Shown: positions 34,376-43,858 of the stretch, in pieces
Layout of the letters: the number at the start of each line of letters is the position of its first letter
Position numbering within the stretch: position 1 is the stretch's first letter
Assembly (NCBI GenBank): GCA_004555765.1
Contig: SFHG01000004.1
Span: 1-64,000, forward strand
Origin: Bacteroidales bacterium
GTDB lineage: Bacteria; Bacteroidota; Bacteroidia; Bacteroidales; Porphyromonadaceae
DNA: 64,000 nucleotides
Reading direction: 5' to 3'
Made by a program: the position numbers and the translations under genes
Notes under the pieces: generated by a model
The model's database searches: none
Seen by the model: the letters and a program-made list of their open reading frames with translations, nothing else
What the model was told of the DNA's origin: nothing

Positions 34376-35581
34376 TCAGCGCAACATTGCAAGGACTTTA
34401 TCCAAAATTTCGACCATGGCATACACTTCTTCCACGGTGTTGTAAACCGCGAAGCTGGCACGGGCCGTGCCGGTGATGCCGTACCTGTCCATAAGAGGCT
34501 GAGCACAGTGGTGACCGGTACGGAGCGCTACGCCCATCTGATCCATCAGAGTCCCAAGGTCGTAAGGATGTATGCCGTCCACAAGAAAAGAGATGACCGC
34601 TTCTTTGTGGGGCGCCGTGCCGTAGATCCGGAGTCCCGGCACACGGGTCATCAACTCCGTGGCCGTCTCAAGGAGCTCTTTTTCGTGGCTCATAATGAAA
34701 TCGAAACCGATTCCACGGACAAACTTCAGTGCCTCCATAAGCCCCACGCTTCCGATAAAGTCCGGGGTACCCGCCTCAAACTTGTAGGGAATCTCTCCAT
34801 AGGTCGTACGGTCGAAAGAGACGCGCTCTATCATCTCTCCGCCGCCTTGATAGGGCGGAATCTTCTCGAGCCACTCGCGCTTTCCGTAAAGGACACCGAT
34901 ACCGGTAGGCCCGTATACCTTGTGTCCCGAGAAAGCAAGGAAGTCACAGCCGATATCTTGCACGTCCACAGGACGGTGTGCCACGGCCTGTGCGGCATCT
35001 ACAAGCACCGGGATACCGAGCGCGTGTGCATAAGCCGTTATCTCCTTGACGGGGTTCACGGTCCCGAGGACGTTGGAGGCGTAGCAAATGGAGACGAGCT
35101 TGGTACGTTCGCCCATCATTCGCTTCATCTCTTCGACATCGAGCACACCTTCCTCCGAGATAGGTGCGTGCCGTACCGTGACGCCCTGCAACTGCCAGGG
35201 GACGATATTCGAGTGGTGTTCCATATCGGTAACGAGCACCTCATCGTCTTTCTTCATAAACGCGGGGCAAAAAGAAGATGCCACGAGGTTTATGCTCTCC
35301 GTCGTACCTCTCGTGAAAAGCACCTCTGCCGGTTCGCGGGCATTTATGAAGTCCGCGACATACGCGCGCGCCTCTTCGTGAGCCTCCGTGGCTTTTCTGC
35401 TGAGGTAATGGACACCTCGGTGGATATTGGCGTTATCAAGCGCCAAGCTCTCCGAGAGCCGGTCGATGACCGACTGAGGTTTCTGGGTCGTGGCGGCGTT
35501 GTCGAAATAGACGAGCGGACGATCTTTATAAATCTTCTGGCTCAGTGCGGGGAACATCCCCCTTATATCGTTTACGTTCAT
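34376..35581 (-). CDS. sufS: Cysteine desulfurase, SufS type
   Basis: SufS takes sulfur from cysteine for Fe-S cluster assembly. The 401-residue pyridoxal-phosphate enzyme has YFDNAATTQKP near 25, NIHRGVHYLS near 55, the lysine in FSGHKVYGPTG near 225 and the active cysteine in RTGHHCAQPLM near 360. The ATG at 35581 gives the usual N-terminus VNDIRGMFPALSQ and overlaps the methyltransferase gene by 56 nt. The other suf genes are not nearby. Confidence 0.95.
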   Translation of the reverse strand: MNVNDIRGMFPALSQKIYKDRPLVYFDNAATTQKPQSVIDRLSESLALDNANIHRGVHYLSRKATEAHEEARAYVADFINAREPAEVLFTRGTTESINLVASSFCPAFMKKDDEVLVTDMEHHSNIVPWQLQGVTVRHAPISEEGVLDVEEMKRMMGERTKLVSICYASNVLGTVNPVKEITAYAHALGIPVLVDAAQAVAHRPVDVQDIGCDFLAFSGHKVYGPTGIGVLYGKREWLEKIPPYQGGGEMIERVSFDRTTYGEIPYKFEAGTPDFIGSVGLMEALKFVRGIGFDFIMSHEKELLETATELMTRVPGLRIYGTAPHKEAVISFLVDGIHPYDLGTLMDQMGVALRTGHHCAQPLMDRYGITGTARASFAVYNTVEEVYAMVEILDKVLAMLR

Positions 35582-36893
35582 CGTTTCTGAAAGTCTTCTT
35601 TCCTGCAGGGCGTCGGTCTTGCCTGAACTCCCTCTTGCTGTCCTCAAAGCGTGCCCTCTCGGTACGGGTTCTGATTCGATCCTCTTTTCGAGCTCTGAGC
35701 TCGCCTTTGTCGGCGAGGTCGCGAACGAATTCGTCCCGCTTACCGGCAAATAGCTCATACCCTCTCAGCTCGACTTCGATGGTGCCATTGAAGAGCTTTT
35801 CCCTGTGGAAATGCTTGAGCCCGATGGCACCGAAACCTTCTTCCAAAAGGCTCGTCACCACCCAGGCTTTCCAGCCGGAGAAAGCATGCTTTAGGGTAGA
35901 ACCTATTTTACCGTATAATAGTTCGGCATCCTCGAGCTTCAACCGCTCTCCATAGGGCGGATTGGTCACCAGGAGGCCGGTGTCGGAGGGACGGTTGTCC
36001 GCAGTGTACTCGTCCACAGACTTGACGGAAAGCTCGACGTACTTTTCCACCCCGGCTTTCCGGACATTTGCGCGTGCGAGAGCGATAGCTTTGGGCGCGA
36101 TGTCGGAGCCGTATATTTTGTGGTCGAAAGGTTTCTCTTCCCATTCGTCGAGCAAGTCGGAGAGGAGGTCGGGATCAAAATCCGGCCACCGCTCGAAGGC
36201 AAAGCTCTTCTTGAAGATGCCCGGAGGAATGCCCCCTGCTATGAGTGCGGCCTCGGTCAGGAAGGTCCCCGAGCCGCACATCGGATCAAGGAAATCGGTC
36301 TCACCCTTCCAGCCTGCACGCATCAGGATGCCGGCAGCAAGGACTTCGTTGATGGGTGCATCGTTTTGCCCCACTCGGTAGCCCCTTTTGTGGAGACTTT
36401 CGCCCGAAGAGTCGAGCGCCAGAGTGACCGTACGATCCGAGATATGGATGTGAAAAAGGAGATCCGGTTCGCTCACCGAGACATTGGGACGGCGACCGCC
36501 TTTGTCCGCAAAGTAATCGGCGATAGCGTCCTTAACCCGATAAGCCACGAACTTGCTGTGGGTAAAAGTATCCGAATAGACGACCGTTTCCACGGCAAAC
36601 GTATTCTTTGGGGTCAGGTAAAGCGACCAATCGACGTGGTCGTAGAGGTACTGGTAAATCTCATCGGGCGTATCGGCCTCGAACTGTTCGATGGGCACCA
36701 AGATGCGAAGTGCGGTCCTGAGGTGAATATTGGCCTTGTAAAGCACTGTCCGGTCGCCTTTGAAAGCAACCATACGCCGTCCCGGGACGATGTCCTCTGC
36801 TCCGATCGCCTTGAGTTCTTCGGTCAAGAGATCTTCCAATCCGTACATCGTTTTGGCCAGCATCTGCCGACTTTCGCTCCTTTTGTCTGTCAT
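35526..36893 (-). CDS. THUMP-domain class I RNA methyltransferase (RlmL N-terminal type)
   Basis: The 455-residue protein has a THUMP-type RNA-binding region in its first 165 residues, then the AdoMet motif DPMCGSGTFLTEAALIA near 200 and the catalytic NPPYGERL near 310, which marks N2-guanine or adenine methylation. It matches the N-terminal half of E. coli RlmL (m2G2445 of 23S rRNA). The last 60 residues are rich in Arg, Lys and Glu and probably disordered; this tail is what overlaps sufS. It appears to be the first gene of a six-gene operon. Confidence 0.87.
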   Translation of the reverse strand: MTDKRSESRQMLAKTMYGLEDLLTEELKAIGAEDIVPGRRMVAFKGDRTVLYKANIHLRTALRILVPIEQFEADTPDEIYQYLYDHVDWSLYLTPKNTFAVETVVYSDTFTHSKFVAYRVKDAIADYFADKGGRRPNVSVSEPDLLFHIHISDRTVTLALDSSGESLHKRGYRVGQNDAPINEVLAAGILMRAGWKGETDFLDPMCGSGTFLTEAALIAGGIPPGIFKKSFAFERWPDFDPDLLSDLLDEWEEKPFDHKIYGSDIAPKAIALARANVRKAGVEKYVELSVKSVDEYTADNRPSDTGLLVTNPPYGERLKLEDAELLYGKIGSTLKHAFSGWKAWVVTSLLEEGFGAIGLKHFHREKLFNGTIEVELRGYELFAGKRDEFVRDLADKGELRARKEDRIRTRTERARFEDSKREFRQDRRPAGKKTFRNDERKRYKGDVPRTEPEDL

Positions 36894-36943
36894 GAGTAAC
36901 TATTAAATTGATTTTGTCTGGTGTTCTGTATTTCGCCACTATT

Positions 36944-37025
36944 TTTGGCCTGTATCTCGTTTTCCTCTCATACCGTGTCTCGTCATCTTCCCGGTCTGTA
37001 CCACAAACCGATTCCGGTACGGATC
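36944..37025. repeat. 23-bp-period intergenic element J
   Basis: Reverse cores at exact 23-bp steps: GGCCTGT 36947-36953, a degenerate ATACCGT 36970-36976, GGTCTGT 36993-36999, GGTACGG 37016-37022. It lies between the tandem minus-strand DUF4296 and methyltransferase genes. Confidence 0.72.
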
Positions 37026-37075
37026 TCTTTTTCCCGGCACAGAATATTAGGCATAGACTTGCGGCTCCATCTGTT

Positions 37076-37945
37076 TCATTCGGATGTCTCTGCCCCATCT
37101 CCATCCGGAGTCTGCTCCGAGGGGTCCACGGGATCCGCTTGAATGGGAGGAGGAGGCATCCTCTTCGAGAGTGTGACGCTGTCGAAAGTGATAAAAGAGG
37201 ATGCAGCCGTCCCGCTCCAGGTACCGGAAGGGCGCAAGCGGTACTTGAAGTAAAACTCGGGGACGGGATCCGCTACGCCGCCCGTCTGCCCTAATGGCAG
37301 GACAAAAGAAGCCTTAATCTTCATCCCGGGGAGGAAAAGCACACTGAGTCTGTCGCGCACGACATCTGCCGTATCTTTGACCAAGAGCAGCACTTCGAGC
37401 TCCTGCCCTTTGCGCAGAGGGGGCTGTATGTTGGCCGAGAAATCGACCGTGTCACCCGGCAATACGTCGGACACAGACTGGCTGAGGTAATAGACAGAAC
37501 GCCCGGAGGGAATCACGAAGCGGGAGGGACCATTCCACAACGAGAGCGAGGGGACATAATGAATCCGATACAACTCGGTCGAATCCACGATGGCGCTGTC
37601 CAAAAGGACGCCCTGCTCCGCAAACTCCGCGGCGAGCTCCTCGTATATCGTCGAGAGCAATTGCGCATTTCGGGCATACCAAATCATCGACGAGTCGTAC
37701 TCGGCACCCGTCAGTCCGTATTTGTCCAAAAGCGCCTCTTTCTGCAAGAGGAAAAGCGAATCGGAGGGAGACACGGAGCCACCGTAAGAAGCCTCCAAAA
37801 GAAGCATCTCCCGCACCACGTCCTTCATCTCGTCCGTGTCGGGGACACCGCGCGGCTGGGGTCTGCACTGCGTCAGAAAAAAAGCCGGCAAAAGGAGGCA
37901 GAGAAAAGCAATCTGCCGGAAGACTTTACGACTCTTTCGTGTCAT
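37076..37945 (-). CDS. DUF4296-family lipoprotein
   Basis: The 289-residue product has a lipoprotein signal with Cys27 (LTQC; Gln at -1 is unusual). The DUF4296 segment follows (DEMKDVVREMLLLEASYG, then YDSSMIWYARN and a YEELAAEFA helix, to about residue 130). A beta-rich C-terminal part ends in a proline/acidic tail. DUF4296 proteins are Bacteroidetes envelope lipoproteins without assigned function. The ATG at 37945 was chosen; another ATG at 37981 is possible. It overlaps lspA by 20 nt, and LspA is the enzyme that would cleave its signal. Confidence 0.75.
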   Translation of the reverse strand: MTRKSRKVFRQIAFLCLLLPAFFLTQCRPQPRGVPDTDEMKDVVREMLLLEASYGGSVSPSDSLFLLQKEALLDKYGLTGAEYDSSMIWYARNAQLLSTIYEELAAEFAEQGVLLDSAIVDSTELYRIHYVPSLSLWNGPSRFVIPSGRSVYYLSQSVSDVLPGDTVDFSANIQPPLRKGQELEVLLLVKDTADVVRDRLSVLFLPGMKIKASFVLPLGQTGGVADPVPEFYFKYRLRPSGTWSGTAASSFITFDSVTLSKRMPPPPIQADPVDPSEQTPDGDGAETSE

Positions 37946-38630
37946 CGTCTGATCCGACGGGATCCGTCTTCGACTGTTCATCTTTGCTGAGCAGGATGCT
38001 GAAAGACCGACTGTAAAAAAGAATCAGACAGATCACGCCCACCGATATGCAGGCATCGGCAAAGTTGAAAATAGGCTGAAAGAAAATAAGCTCCCGTCCA
38101 CCCACAAGCGGCATCCAGTCCGGCCAGACGGTATTGATGATGGGGAAGTAAAACATATCCACCACCTTGCCGTGCAGCCAATCGGCATATCCGTCCCCCA
38201 CGGGTACAAAGGTCGCCACCTGACCATAACTGTGGTCGAAGAGGACACCATAGAAGACGGAGTCGATGATGTTGCCGAGTGCGCCTGCCAAAATGGCAGC
38301 CAGACACAAAAGGAAACCGGTCGAGAACTTTTTCTTCGCCGCCTTCCACAGAAGCCAAGCCAAGAGCCCACTTGCGACAAGTCGGAAAATCGTGAGCACG
38401 CTCTTGCTCACCACCTCCCAGCCGAAAGCCATACCGGGGTTCTCGGTAAAATAGATGAAGAACCAGTCCGTCACCCGGATGCTCTCACCGAGCATCATGG
38501 AAGTCTTGACGGAGATCTTGATCCATTGGTCGACGACAAGCAGTAAAATCACAGAACCCACGGCCAAGAGCATCCTTCGGATACTCCCGGAGCGGACTTC
38601 TGTTTGGGAAGAGAGCCGATCTGAATGCAC
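37926..38630 (-). CDS. lspA: Lipoprotein signal peptidase II
   Basis: LspA cleaves prolipoprotein signals in the inner membrane. The product has four transmembrane helices and the two catalytic aspartates, in LGNIIDSVFYGV and NFADACISVG. Between them is an insertion of about 35 residues typical of Bacteroidetes LspA. The start at 38630 is GTG (234 aa) and sits 21 nt after the previous stop; an ATG at 38573 would give 215 aa but a very short N-terminus. It is cotranscribed with ileS, a common pairing. Confidence 0.94.
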   Translation of the reverse strand: MHSDRLSSQTEVRSGSIRRMLLAVGSVILLLVVDQWIKISVKTSMMLGESIRVTDWFFIYFTENPGMAFGWEVVSKSVLTIFRLVASGLLAWLLWKAAKKKFSTGFLLCLAAILAGALGNIIDSVFYGVLFDHSYGQVATFVPVGDGYADWLHGKVVDMFYFPIINTVWPDWMPLVGGRELIFFQPIFNFADACISVGVICLILFYSRSFSILLSKDEQSKTDPVGSDDDTKES

Positions 38631-38651
38631 GGGGAAATCGAGAGTCTGTAT

Positions 38652-39029
38652 TTATTTGAAACCCGCCTTTTTCGCCTCTATGGAGAGGGTGGCGTGAGGG
38701 ACGGCACAGAGCCGCTCTTTCGGGATCAACTTACCGGTGGCACGGCAGATACCGTAGGTCTTGTTTTCTATACGGGCAAGAGCCGCTTCGAGATTCTGGA
38801 TGAATTTTTTCTGCCGTGCTGCACTCGCTGCCGTCTCCTGCTTGGCAAGCAGGGTGGCGGACTCTGTGAGGTTCTTGTACGTCGGCATCGTATCCGTGAT
38901 GTCGTTGCCGTCTATGCCGTCCATACTCGAGAGTAGGATCTCGTAGTTTTTACGGGCTTTGTCGAGCTTTTTATTGATGATCTCGCGGAATTCCTCGAGC
39001 TCTTCGTCACTGTATCTGTTCTTTTCCAT
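38652..39029 (-). CDS. DksA/TraR-family protein lacking most zinc ligands
   Basis: The 125-residue protein has the DksA-like coiled-coil (about residues 5-80) and the C-terminal YGICRATGKLIPKERLCAVPHATLS block. In DksA this block carries four cysteines; here only two cysteines remain, at non-equivalent spacing, so a normal C4 zinc finger is not possible. Family members bind RNA polymerase through the secondary channel. The ATG at 39029 is preferred; the open frame continues upstream into ileS. It lies between ileS and lspA. Confidence 0.85.
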   Translation of the reverse strand: MEKNRYSDEELEEFREIINKKLDKARKNYEILLSSMDGIDGNDITDTMPTYKNLTESATLLAKQETAASAARQKKFIQNLEAALARIENKTYGICRATGKLIPKERLCAVPHATLSIEAKKAGFK

Positions 39030-39064
39030 ATCAAAATCCCTTTCTCGGTTCTTTCTATCAAGGA

Positions 39065-42000
39065 TTAAAGTTTGGATATTGCGGCCTCCACAGTGAAGCC
39101 GTCTTCTATCTCGAAAGTCTCCGGGCAGTCGTTTTCGCCCCATCTCTCGACGAGATTTGCCTCCAAAGCCTGCACCTGTTCCATCAGGTAGTCGCGATGG
39201 GCATCAAACGTCTTCTGCAAAAGGTCGGAGCCGCGCAAAAATTTGATGGCGATCTTGTCCGAGACATCAAACCCGGAAGACTTGCGGAAGTTTTGGATCT
39301 TATTGACAAGTTCGCGTGCATAGCCCTCGAGCTTGAGCTCGGGCGTAATCGTCTCGTCGAGGGCTACGGTGATGTTGCCTTCGTTGAGTACGAGCCAGCC
39401 GGGAACGTCTTCGCTGATAATTTCGACTTGGTCTAAGGTGATTTCTTTCCCGTCGTAAGAGAGCGACCCTTTTTTCTCTAAGTCCGCAATCGCCTCCTGA
39501 TCCAGTCCGGTGAGGTAAGCGGCAACCTCTTTCATCTGTTTGCCGAATACGGGACCGAGGGCTTTGAAATTGGGCTTCAGACGCTTCACGACCACGCCGG
39601 AAGCGGATCCGGTGACGAACTCGAGCTCTTTGACGTTCACTTCGGCGAGAATAAGCTGACGGACGTGTTCGATGGCGTCGATCGCGCTCTCGTCGTTCGT
39701 GAGGATGAGGATTTTTTGGAGCGGCTGACGTACCTTGGTGTCCATCTTCCGTCTCAGAGCAAGCACCATGGACGAGACACTTTGGGCGTAGTCCATCGCA
39801 GTCTCAAGGTTTTTATTCACGACAGAGAGGTCGGCTTTGGGGAAGGACGCGAGGTGGACGCTCTTTGTGTCGTCTCTGTGAAGCGCACGATAGAGGGAGT
39901 CGGCGTAAAACGGGGCGATCGGAGCAATGAGCCTCGAGACAGTCTCCAGGCACGTATAGAGCGTCCCATACGCCGCCATCTTATCCTCGGTGAGACCGTT
40001 GCCCCAGAAACGCTTCCGCCCGAGTCGTACATACCAGTTCGACAGACGAGCCTCCACAAAATCGGAGATCGCCCTACCCGCTTTCGTCGGCTCGAACTCC
40101 TCAAGGTCGCGCGTCACTTCTTCGACAAGGGAATTGAGAACCGAGAGAATCCAGCGGTCAAGCTCCGGACGCTTCGCAAACGGTACCTCTTTCATCTCCG
40201 GGTCGAAGCCGTCGATATTGGCGTACAGGGAGAAGAAAGAATAGGTATTGAAGAGCGTGCCGAAAAACTTTCGGGCCACTTCGTCCACGCCGGCGGGGTC
40301 AAAACGGAGGTTGTCCCAAGGCGAAGCGTTCGTGATCATATACCACCGAAGCGGATCCGACCCCTTGGTGCGAATCGTCTCGAACGGGTCTACGCTGTTG
40401 CCGAGACGTTTGCTCATCTTATTTCCGTTCTTATCGAGGACGAGGCCATTGGAGACCACGTTCTTGAACGCCACAGAGTCAAAGAGCATCGTCCCTAAGG
40501 CATGGAGCGTGAAAAACCACCCACGCGTCTGATCCACTCCTTCGGCGATAAAATCGGCCGGATAATAACCCCGCTCATCGATGAGTTCCCTATTCTCAAA
40601 AGGATAATGGAGTTGGGCATAAGGCATCGCGCCCGAGTCGAACCACACGTCCACGAGGTCTGTCTCACGATACATGGGCTGACCGCTGTCGGAAGTAAGG
40701 ACGATGTCGTCCACGTAAGGTCTATGGAGATCGATCTTGTCGTAGTTCTCTTTCGTGTAGACCCCGGGCTCGAAATCTTTCCAGAAGTTTTCCTTCATAT
40801 ACCCTGCCTTGACGGACTTCTCGATTTCATCCATCAGCTCGGCCACGGAACCGATGCACTTCTCTTCCTTGCCGTCTTCGGTCACCCAGATGGGCAACGG
40901 CGTCCCCCAGTACCTGGAGCGTGAGAGATTCCAGTCTTGGAGATTTTCGAGCCACTTCCCGAAGCGTCCCGATCCCGTACTCTCGGGCTTCCAATTGATG
41001 GTTTTATTGAGCGCAATCATCTCGTCCTGCTTGGCAGTTGAGCGGATGAACCAGCTATCGAGCGGATAATAGAGGATCGGCTTGTCGGTACGCCAGCAGT
41101 GGGGATAGCTGTGGGTCTCTTTTTCGATGCGGAAGGCAAGGCCACGCTCTTTGAGCTCCATACAGATGGAGACATCAAGCGACTCTGCGTCCGAAGGGAT
41201 ACGCTCATCGTAAACGTTCTTGACGAAGCGGCCTTCGTATCTCTTGTAGGCTTCGACATCGACGCGGTTCTTTACGAAATCCGGATCGAGTTCGTCCAAG
41301 AGGTAATACTTACCCGTAAAGTCGACCATCGGACGCTCTTTGCCGTCCTTGGTGAGGAGGAGCAGCCCGGGGACTCCGGTCTGAGCTGCGACCTTATTGT
41401 CGTCCGCACCGAATGTCGGCGCGATGTGGACGATGCCGGTACCGTCTTCCGTGGTGACAAAGTCCCCCGTGATGACGCGGAAAGCGCCCTCGCCGGGGTT
41501 AACCCACGGAAACATCTGCTCATAAGCCATCCCTTCAAGCTCTGTCCCTTTCCATTTTCTATCCAATATACGGTAAGGCAGCACCTTGGAGCCTTTCTCC
41601 GGTGCTTCCATAGGCAGCTCCTGACCTTCGCTCTTGAAGTAATGCGGGATCAAAGGCTCGCCCACCACGACGGTGATCGGCTCATGCGAGTAGGGGTTAA
41701 AGGTTTGAACCGCGACGTAGTCCACTCTTGGATTGACGGCAAGGGCGGTATTGGAAGGCAATGTCCACGGGGTGGTGGTCCAGGCCATAAAGTATACTCT
41801 CCCGTGTCCCGTCATCTCACCAAGAGGCGACTTCACAGGGAAAAGTACCGTCGCCATGGTGTCTTTGACGTCGCGGTAAGTACCCGGCTGATTGAGCTCG
41901 TGGGAGCTGAGACCCGTACCGGCTGCGGGCGAATACGGCTGGATGGTGTAGCCTTTATAGAGGAGACCTTTCTTGTAAAGCTCCTTGAGCAAATACCACA

Positions 42001-42484
42001 GTGTCTCTATATAGCGGTTATCGTAAGTGATGTACGGATGCTCCATATCCACCCAGTACCCCATTTGGTCGGTAAGTGACTCCCACTCGGCGGTGTATTT
42101 CATCACCTCTTTGCGGCAAGCGTCGTTGTACTCTTCGACCGAAATTTTGGTACCGATGTCGGCTTTGGTGATGCCGAGCTTCTTTTCCACACCGAGTTCG
42201 ACGGGGAGTCCGTGGGTGTCCCACCCTGCCTTACGATCCACAAGGTAGCCCTGCATCGTTTTGTATCGGCAGAAGATATCTTTTATCGTCCTTGCGATGA
42301 CGTGGTGAATGCCGGGCAGACCGTTTGCGGAGGGCGGTCCCTCATAAAAGACGAAGCGTGGCGCTCCCTCGCGAAGCTGCAAGGACTTTTCAAAAAGATG
42401 TTCTTTCTTCCACTTCTCAAGCATCTCCCGATTGATTTCGGGAAGGTTGAGTGTGGAGGCGGTGGTGAATTTCTTATCCGACAT
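39065..42484 (-). CDS. ileS: Isoleucyl-tRNA synthetase
   Basis: IleRS charges tRNA-Ile and edits valine. The 1139-residue protein is of the long form. It has the HIGH-type motif ANGLPGIHHV near residue 53 (the class I signature), the CP1 editing domain with TTPWTLPSNTALAV, and the KMSKR loop GNKMSKRLGNS near 690. An extended anticodon-binding and C-terminal region follows. It is the first gene of the ileS-DksA/TraR-lspA-DUF4296 operon, with a -7 box 80 nt upstream. Confidence 0.97.
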   Translation of the reverse strand: MSDKKFTTASTLNLPEINREMLEKWKKEHLFEKSLQLREGAPRFVFYEGPPSANGLPGIHHVIARTIKDIFCRYKTMQGYLVDRKAGWDTHGLPVELGVEKKLGITKADIGTKISVEEYNDACRKEVMKYTAEWESLTDQMGYWVDMEHPYITYDNRYIETLWYLLKELYKKGLLYKGYTIQPYSPAAGTGLSSHELNQPGTYRDVKDTMATVLFPVKSPLGEMTGHGRVYFMAWTTTPWTLPSNTALAVNPRVDYVAVQTFNPYSHEPITVVVGEPLIPHYFKSEGQELPMEAPEKGSKVLPYRILDRKWKGTELEGMAYEQMFPWVNPGEGAFRVITGDFVTTEDGTGIVHIAPTFGADDNKVAAQTGVPGLLLLTKDGKERPMVDFTGKYYLLDELDPDFVKNRVDVEAYKRYEGRFVKNVYDERIPSDAESLDVSICMELKERGLAFRIEKETHSYPHCWRTDKPILYYPLDSWFIRSTAKQDEMIALNKTINWKPESTGSGRFGKWLENLQDWNLSRSRYWGTPLPIWVTEDGKEEKCIGSVAELMDEIEKSVKAGYMKENFWKDFEPGVYTKENYDKIDLHRPYVDDIVLTSDSGQPMYRETDLVDVWFDSGAMPYAQLHYPFENRELIDERGYYPADFIAEGVDQTRGWFFTLHALGTMLFDSVAFKNVVSNGLVLDKNGNKMSKRLGNSVDPFETIRTKGSDPLRWYMITNASPWDNLRFDPAGVDEVARKFFGTLFNTYSFFSLYANIDGFDPEMKEVPFAKRPELDRWILSVLNSLVEEVTRDLEEFEPTKAGRAISDFVEARLSNWYVRLGRKRFWGNGLTEDKMAAYGTLYTCLETVSRLIAPIAPFYADSLYRALHRDDTKSVHLASFPKADLSVVNKNLETAMDYAQSVSSMVLALRRKMDTKVRQPLQKILILTNDESAIDAIEHVRQLILAEVNVKELEFVTGSASGVVVKRLKPNFKALGPVFGKQMKEVAAYLTGLDQEAIADLEKKGSLSYDGKEITLDQVEIISEDVPGWLVLNEGNITVALDETITPELKLEGYARELVNKIQNFRKSSGFDVSDKIAIKFLRGSDLLQKTFDAHRDYLMEQVQALEANLVERWGENDCPETFEIEDGFTVEAAISKL

Positions 42485-42564
42485 ACGTATTCATCTTGGT
42501 TCCTCGTGTAGCCCGCCATTACTTCAGGCCGTCAGGAAATTGGGACTTCTAAAATATAATCACG

Positions 42565-42572
42565 CAAAAATA
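42565..42572 (-). promoter_or_regulatory. -7 box for the ileS operon
   Basis: TATTTTTG followed by C on the minus strand fits TAnnTTTGC and leaves a leader of about 75 nt. It lies directly downstream of the rpoD terminator. Confidence 0.5.
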
Positions 42573-42575
42573 CCA

Positions 42576-42633
42576 AAAAGGACCGAAAGCCGGGAGATGT
42601 GCGCCGCGCGGGGCGTCGTCTCAGCTTTCGGTC
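42576..42633 (-). terminator. Terminator after rpoD
   Basis: On the minus strand GCTTTCGGTC (42633-42624) pairs with GACCGAAAGC (42590-42581), a 10-bp stem with a GC-rich 33-nt loop, followed by CTTTTT. Confidence 0.65.
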
Positions 42634-42688
42634 TCTCGTCAAGTGTGGGTCTGTATGGCGTCTCTATCCCTTCTTTTTCGGAAACGAC

Positions 42689-43561
42689 TTATCCGAGATA
42701 GCTTCTAAGCTGAGTTTTGTCTCCCGTCTTGCGAAGCTGCCTGATGGCCTTTTCCCTAATCTGTCTGACGCGTTCGCGACTCAGTCCCACTTCCGCGCCA
42801 ATCTCGTCAAGGCTCATCTCCGGAGCCCCGCCCAGTCCGTAGGTGTGGATGAGCACAAACCTTTCGCGCTCATTGAGACACTGCATCGCCACTTGAATCT
42901 CACGGGCAAGAGACTCGCCGATGAGACCGGAGTCCACAGTGGGTGCGCTCTCGTCGGTCATAATGTCGAGGAGGGTGTTGCTCTCCCCATCCTCAAACGT
43001 CTTGTCCACGGACACTTCGCCCTTGTCTATCTGGATAATGTCGATTACTTTGTCGACATCCATACCCATTTCGTCGGCGAGTTCTTCGGGAGAAGGCTGA
43101 CGCTGGTTGAGCTGCTCAAACCGCTCCCTCACGCTCTTGAGGCGGGTTACGTTGCCGACCTGGTTCTGCGGCAGACGGACGATACGACCTTGGTCGCCGA
43201 GTGCTTTGAGGATGCTCTGGCGGATCCACCACACCGCGTAGGTGATGAACTTAAATCCGCGGGAGCCGTCAAAGCCCTGCGCGGCGCGTATCATACCGAG
43301 GTTCCCCTCGTTGATAAGGTCGATGAGCGGCAGCCCGAGATCCTGGTACTGCTTGGCCACAGAAATCACAAAACGGAGGTTGGCGCGCACGAGCTTGTCC
43401 ACAGCAGCCTGTGACTCTTCGTCGTGGCGCTGTATCTTCATGGCGAGTTCGGCCTCCTCGTCCGCGGTGATCATTTCCTCCTTGGCCACTTCCTTCATAA
43501 AGCGGTTAAGGACGGCATCGTCGCGACTCGTTATGGATTTCTCGATTTTTAGTTGTCTCAT
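42689..43561 (-). CDS. rpoD: Primary sigma factor, sigma-70 (RpoD/SigA)
   Basis: The 290-residue protein has regions 1.2 to 4.2 but no region 1.1, the form normal for the housekeeping sigma of Bacteroidetes that reads TAnnTTTG/TTG promoters. Region 2 has LVRANLRFVISVAKQYQDLG and GFKFITYAVWWIRQSI. Region 3 has RLPQNQVGNV. Region 4.2 has the helix-turn-helix LSRERVRQIREKAIRQLR. The ATG at 43561 was chosen because a strong promoter covers the frame upstream. It is monocistronic, with its own promoter and terminator. Confidence 0.96.
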   Translation of the reverse strand: MRQLKIEKSITSRDDAVLNRFMKEVAKEEMITADEEAELAMKIQRHDEESQAAVDKLVRANLRFVISVAKQYQDLGLPLIDLINEGNLGMIRAAQGFDGSRGFKFITYAVWWIRQSILKALGDQGRIVRLPQNQVGNVTRLKSVRERFEQLNQRQPSPEELADEMGMDVDKVIDIIQIDKGEVSVDKTFEDGESNTLLDIMTDESAPTVDSGLIGESLAREIQVAMQCLNERERFVLIHTYGLGGAPEMSLDEIGAEVGLSRERVRQIREKAIRQLRKTGDKTQLRSYLG

Positions 43562-43624
43562 CTTCGCTCTTTCCTTTCTCTTATTAAAAAAGCAACTTGC
43601 CTTGCCTATCTTCAAAATAGGGTG

Positions 43625-43655
43625 CAAATTTACTCTGTTTCTTCCTATTATGCAA
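43625..43655 (-). promoter_or_regulatory. Promoter of rpoD
   Basis: Minus strand: TAAATTTG followed by C at 43632-43625 and TTG at 43655-43653, 20 nt apart, an almost ideal Bacteroidetes promoter. The leader to the ATG is about 55 nt. Confidence 0.75.
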
Positions 43656-43700
43656 ACGCCATCCACCCGGGCATACCTCCCGCGTAATCCGAAAAACACC

Positions 43701-43783
43701 CGGGGTACGTGCAAAAAATCTCTCCCGGTCTGTGCAAAATCTTTTCCCGGGTCCGAGCAAAAAAATAATTTCGGTCTGTGTCT
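43701..43783. repeat. 23-bp-period intergenic element K
   Basis: Reverse cores at exact 23-bp steps: GGTACGT 43704-43710, GGTCTGT 43727-43733, GGTCCGA 43750-43756, GGTCTGT 43773-43779. It lies upstream of the rpoD promoter and downstream of the transpeptidase gene. Confidence 0.8.
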
Positions 43784-43858
43784 TCTTTTCCGGTCGGCCG
43801 GAGTCGGCGTCCTAAAATCCTTTCACCGCTTTAGAAACAACCGGAGAGAGCAAAAAGT

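Noticed and set aside
42577..42656. Possible eighteenth 23-bp element between ileS and rpoD
   Set aside because: Related words occur (GGTCTCT at 42630, GGTCTGT at 42648) but their spacing is 18, and the first belong to the rpoD terminator stem.
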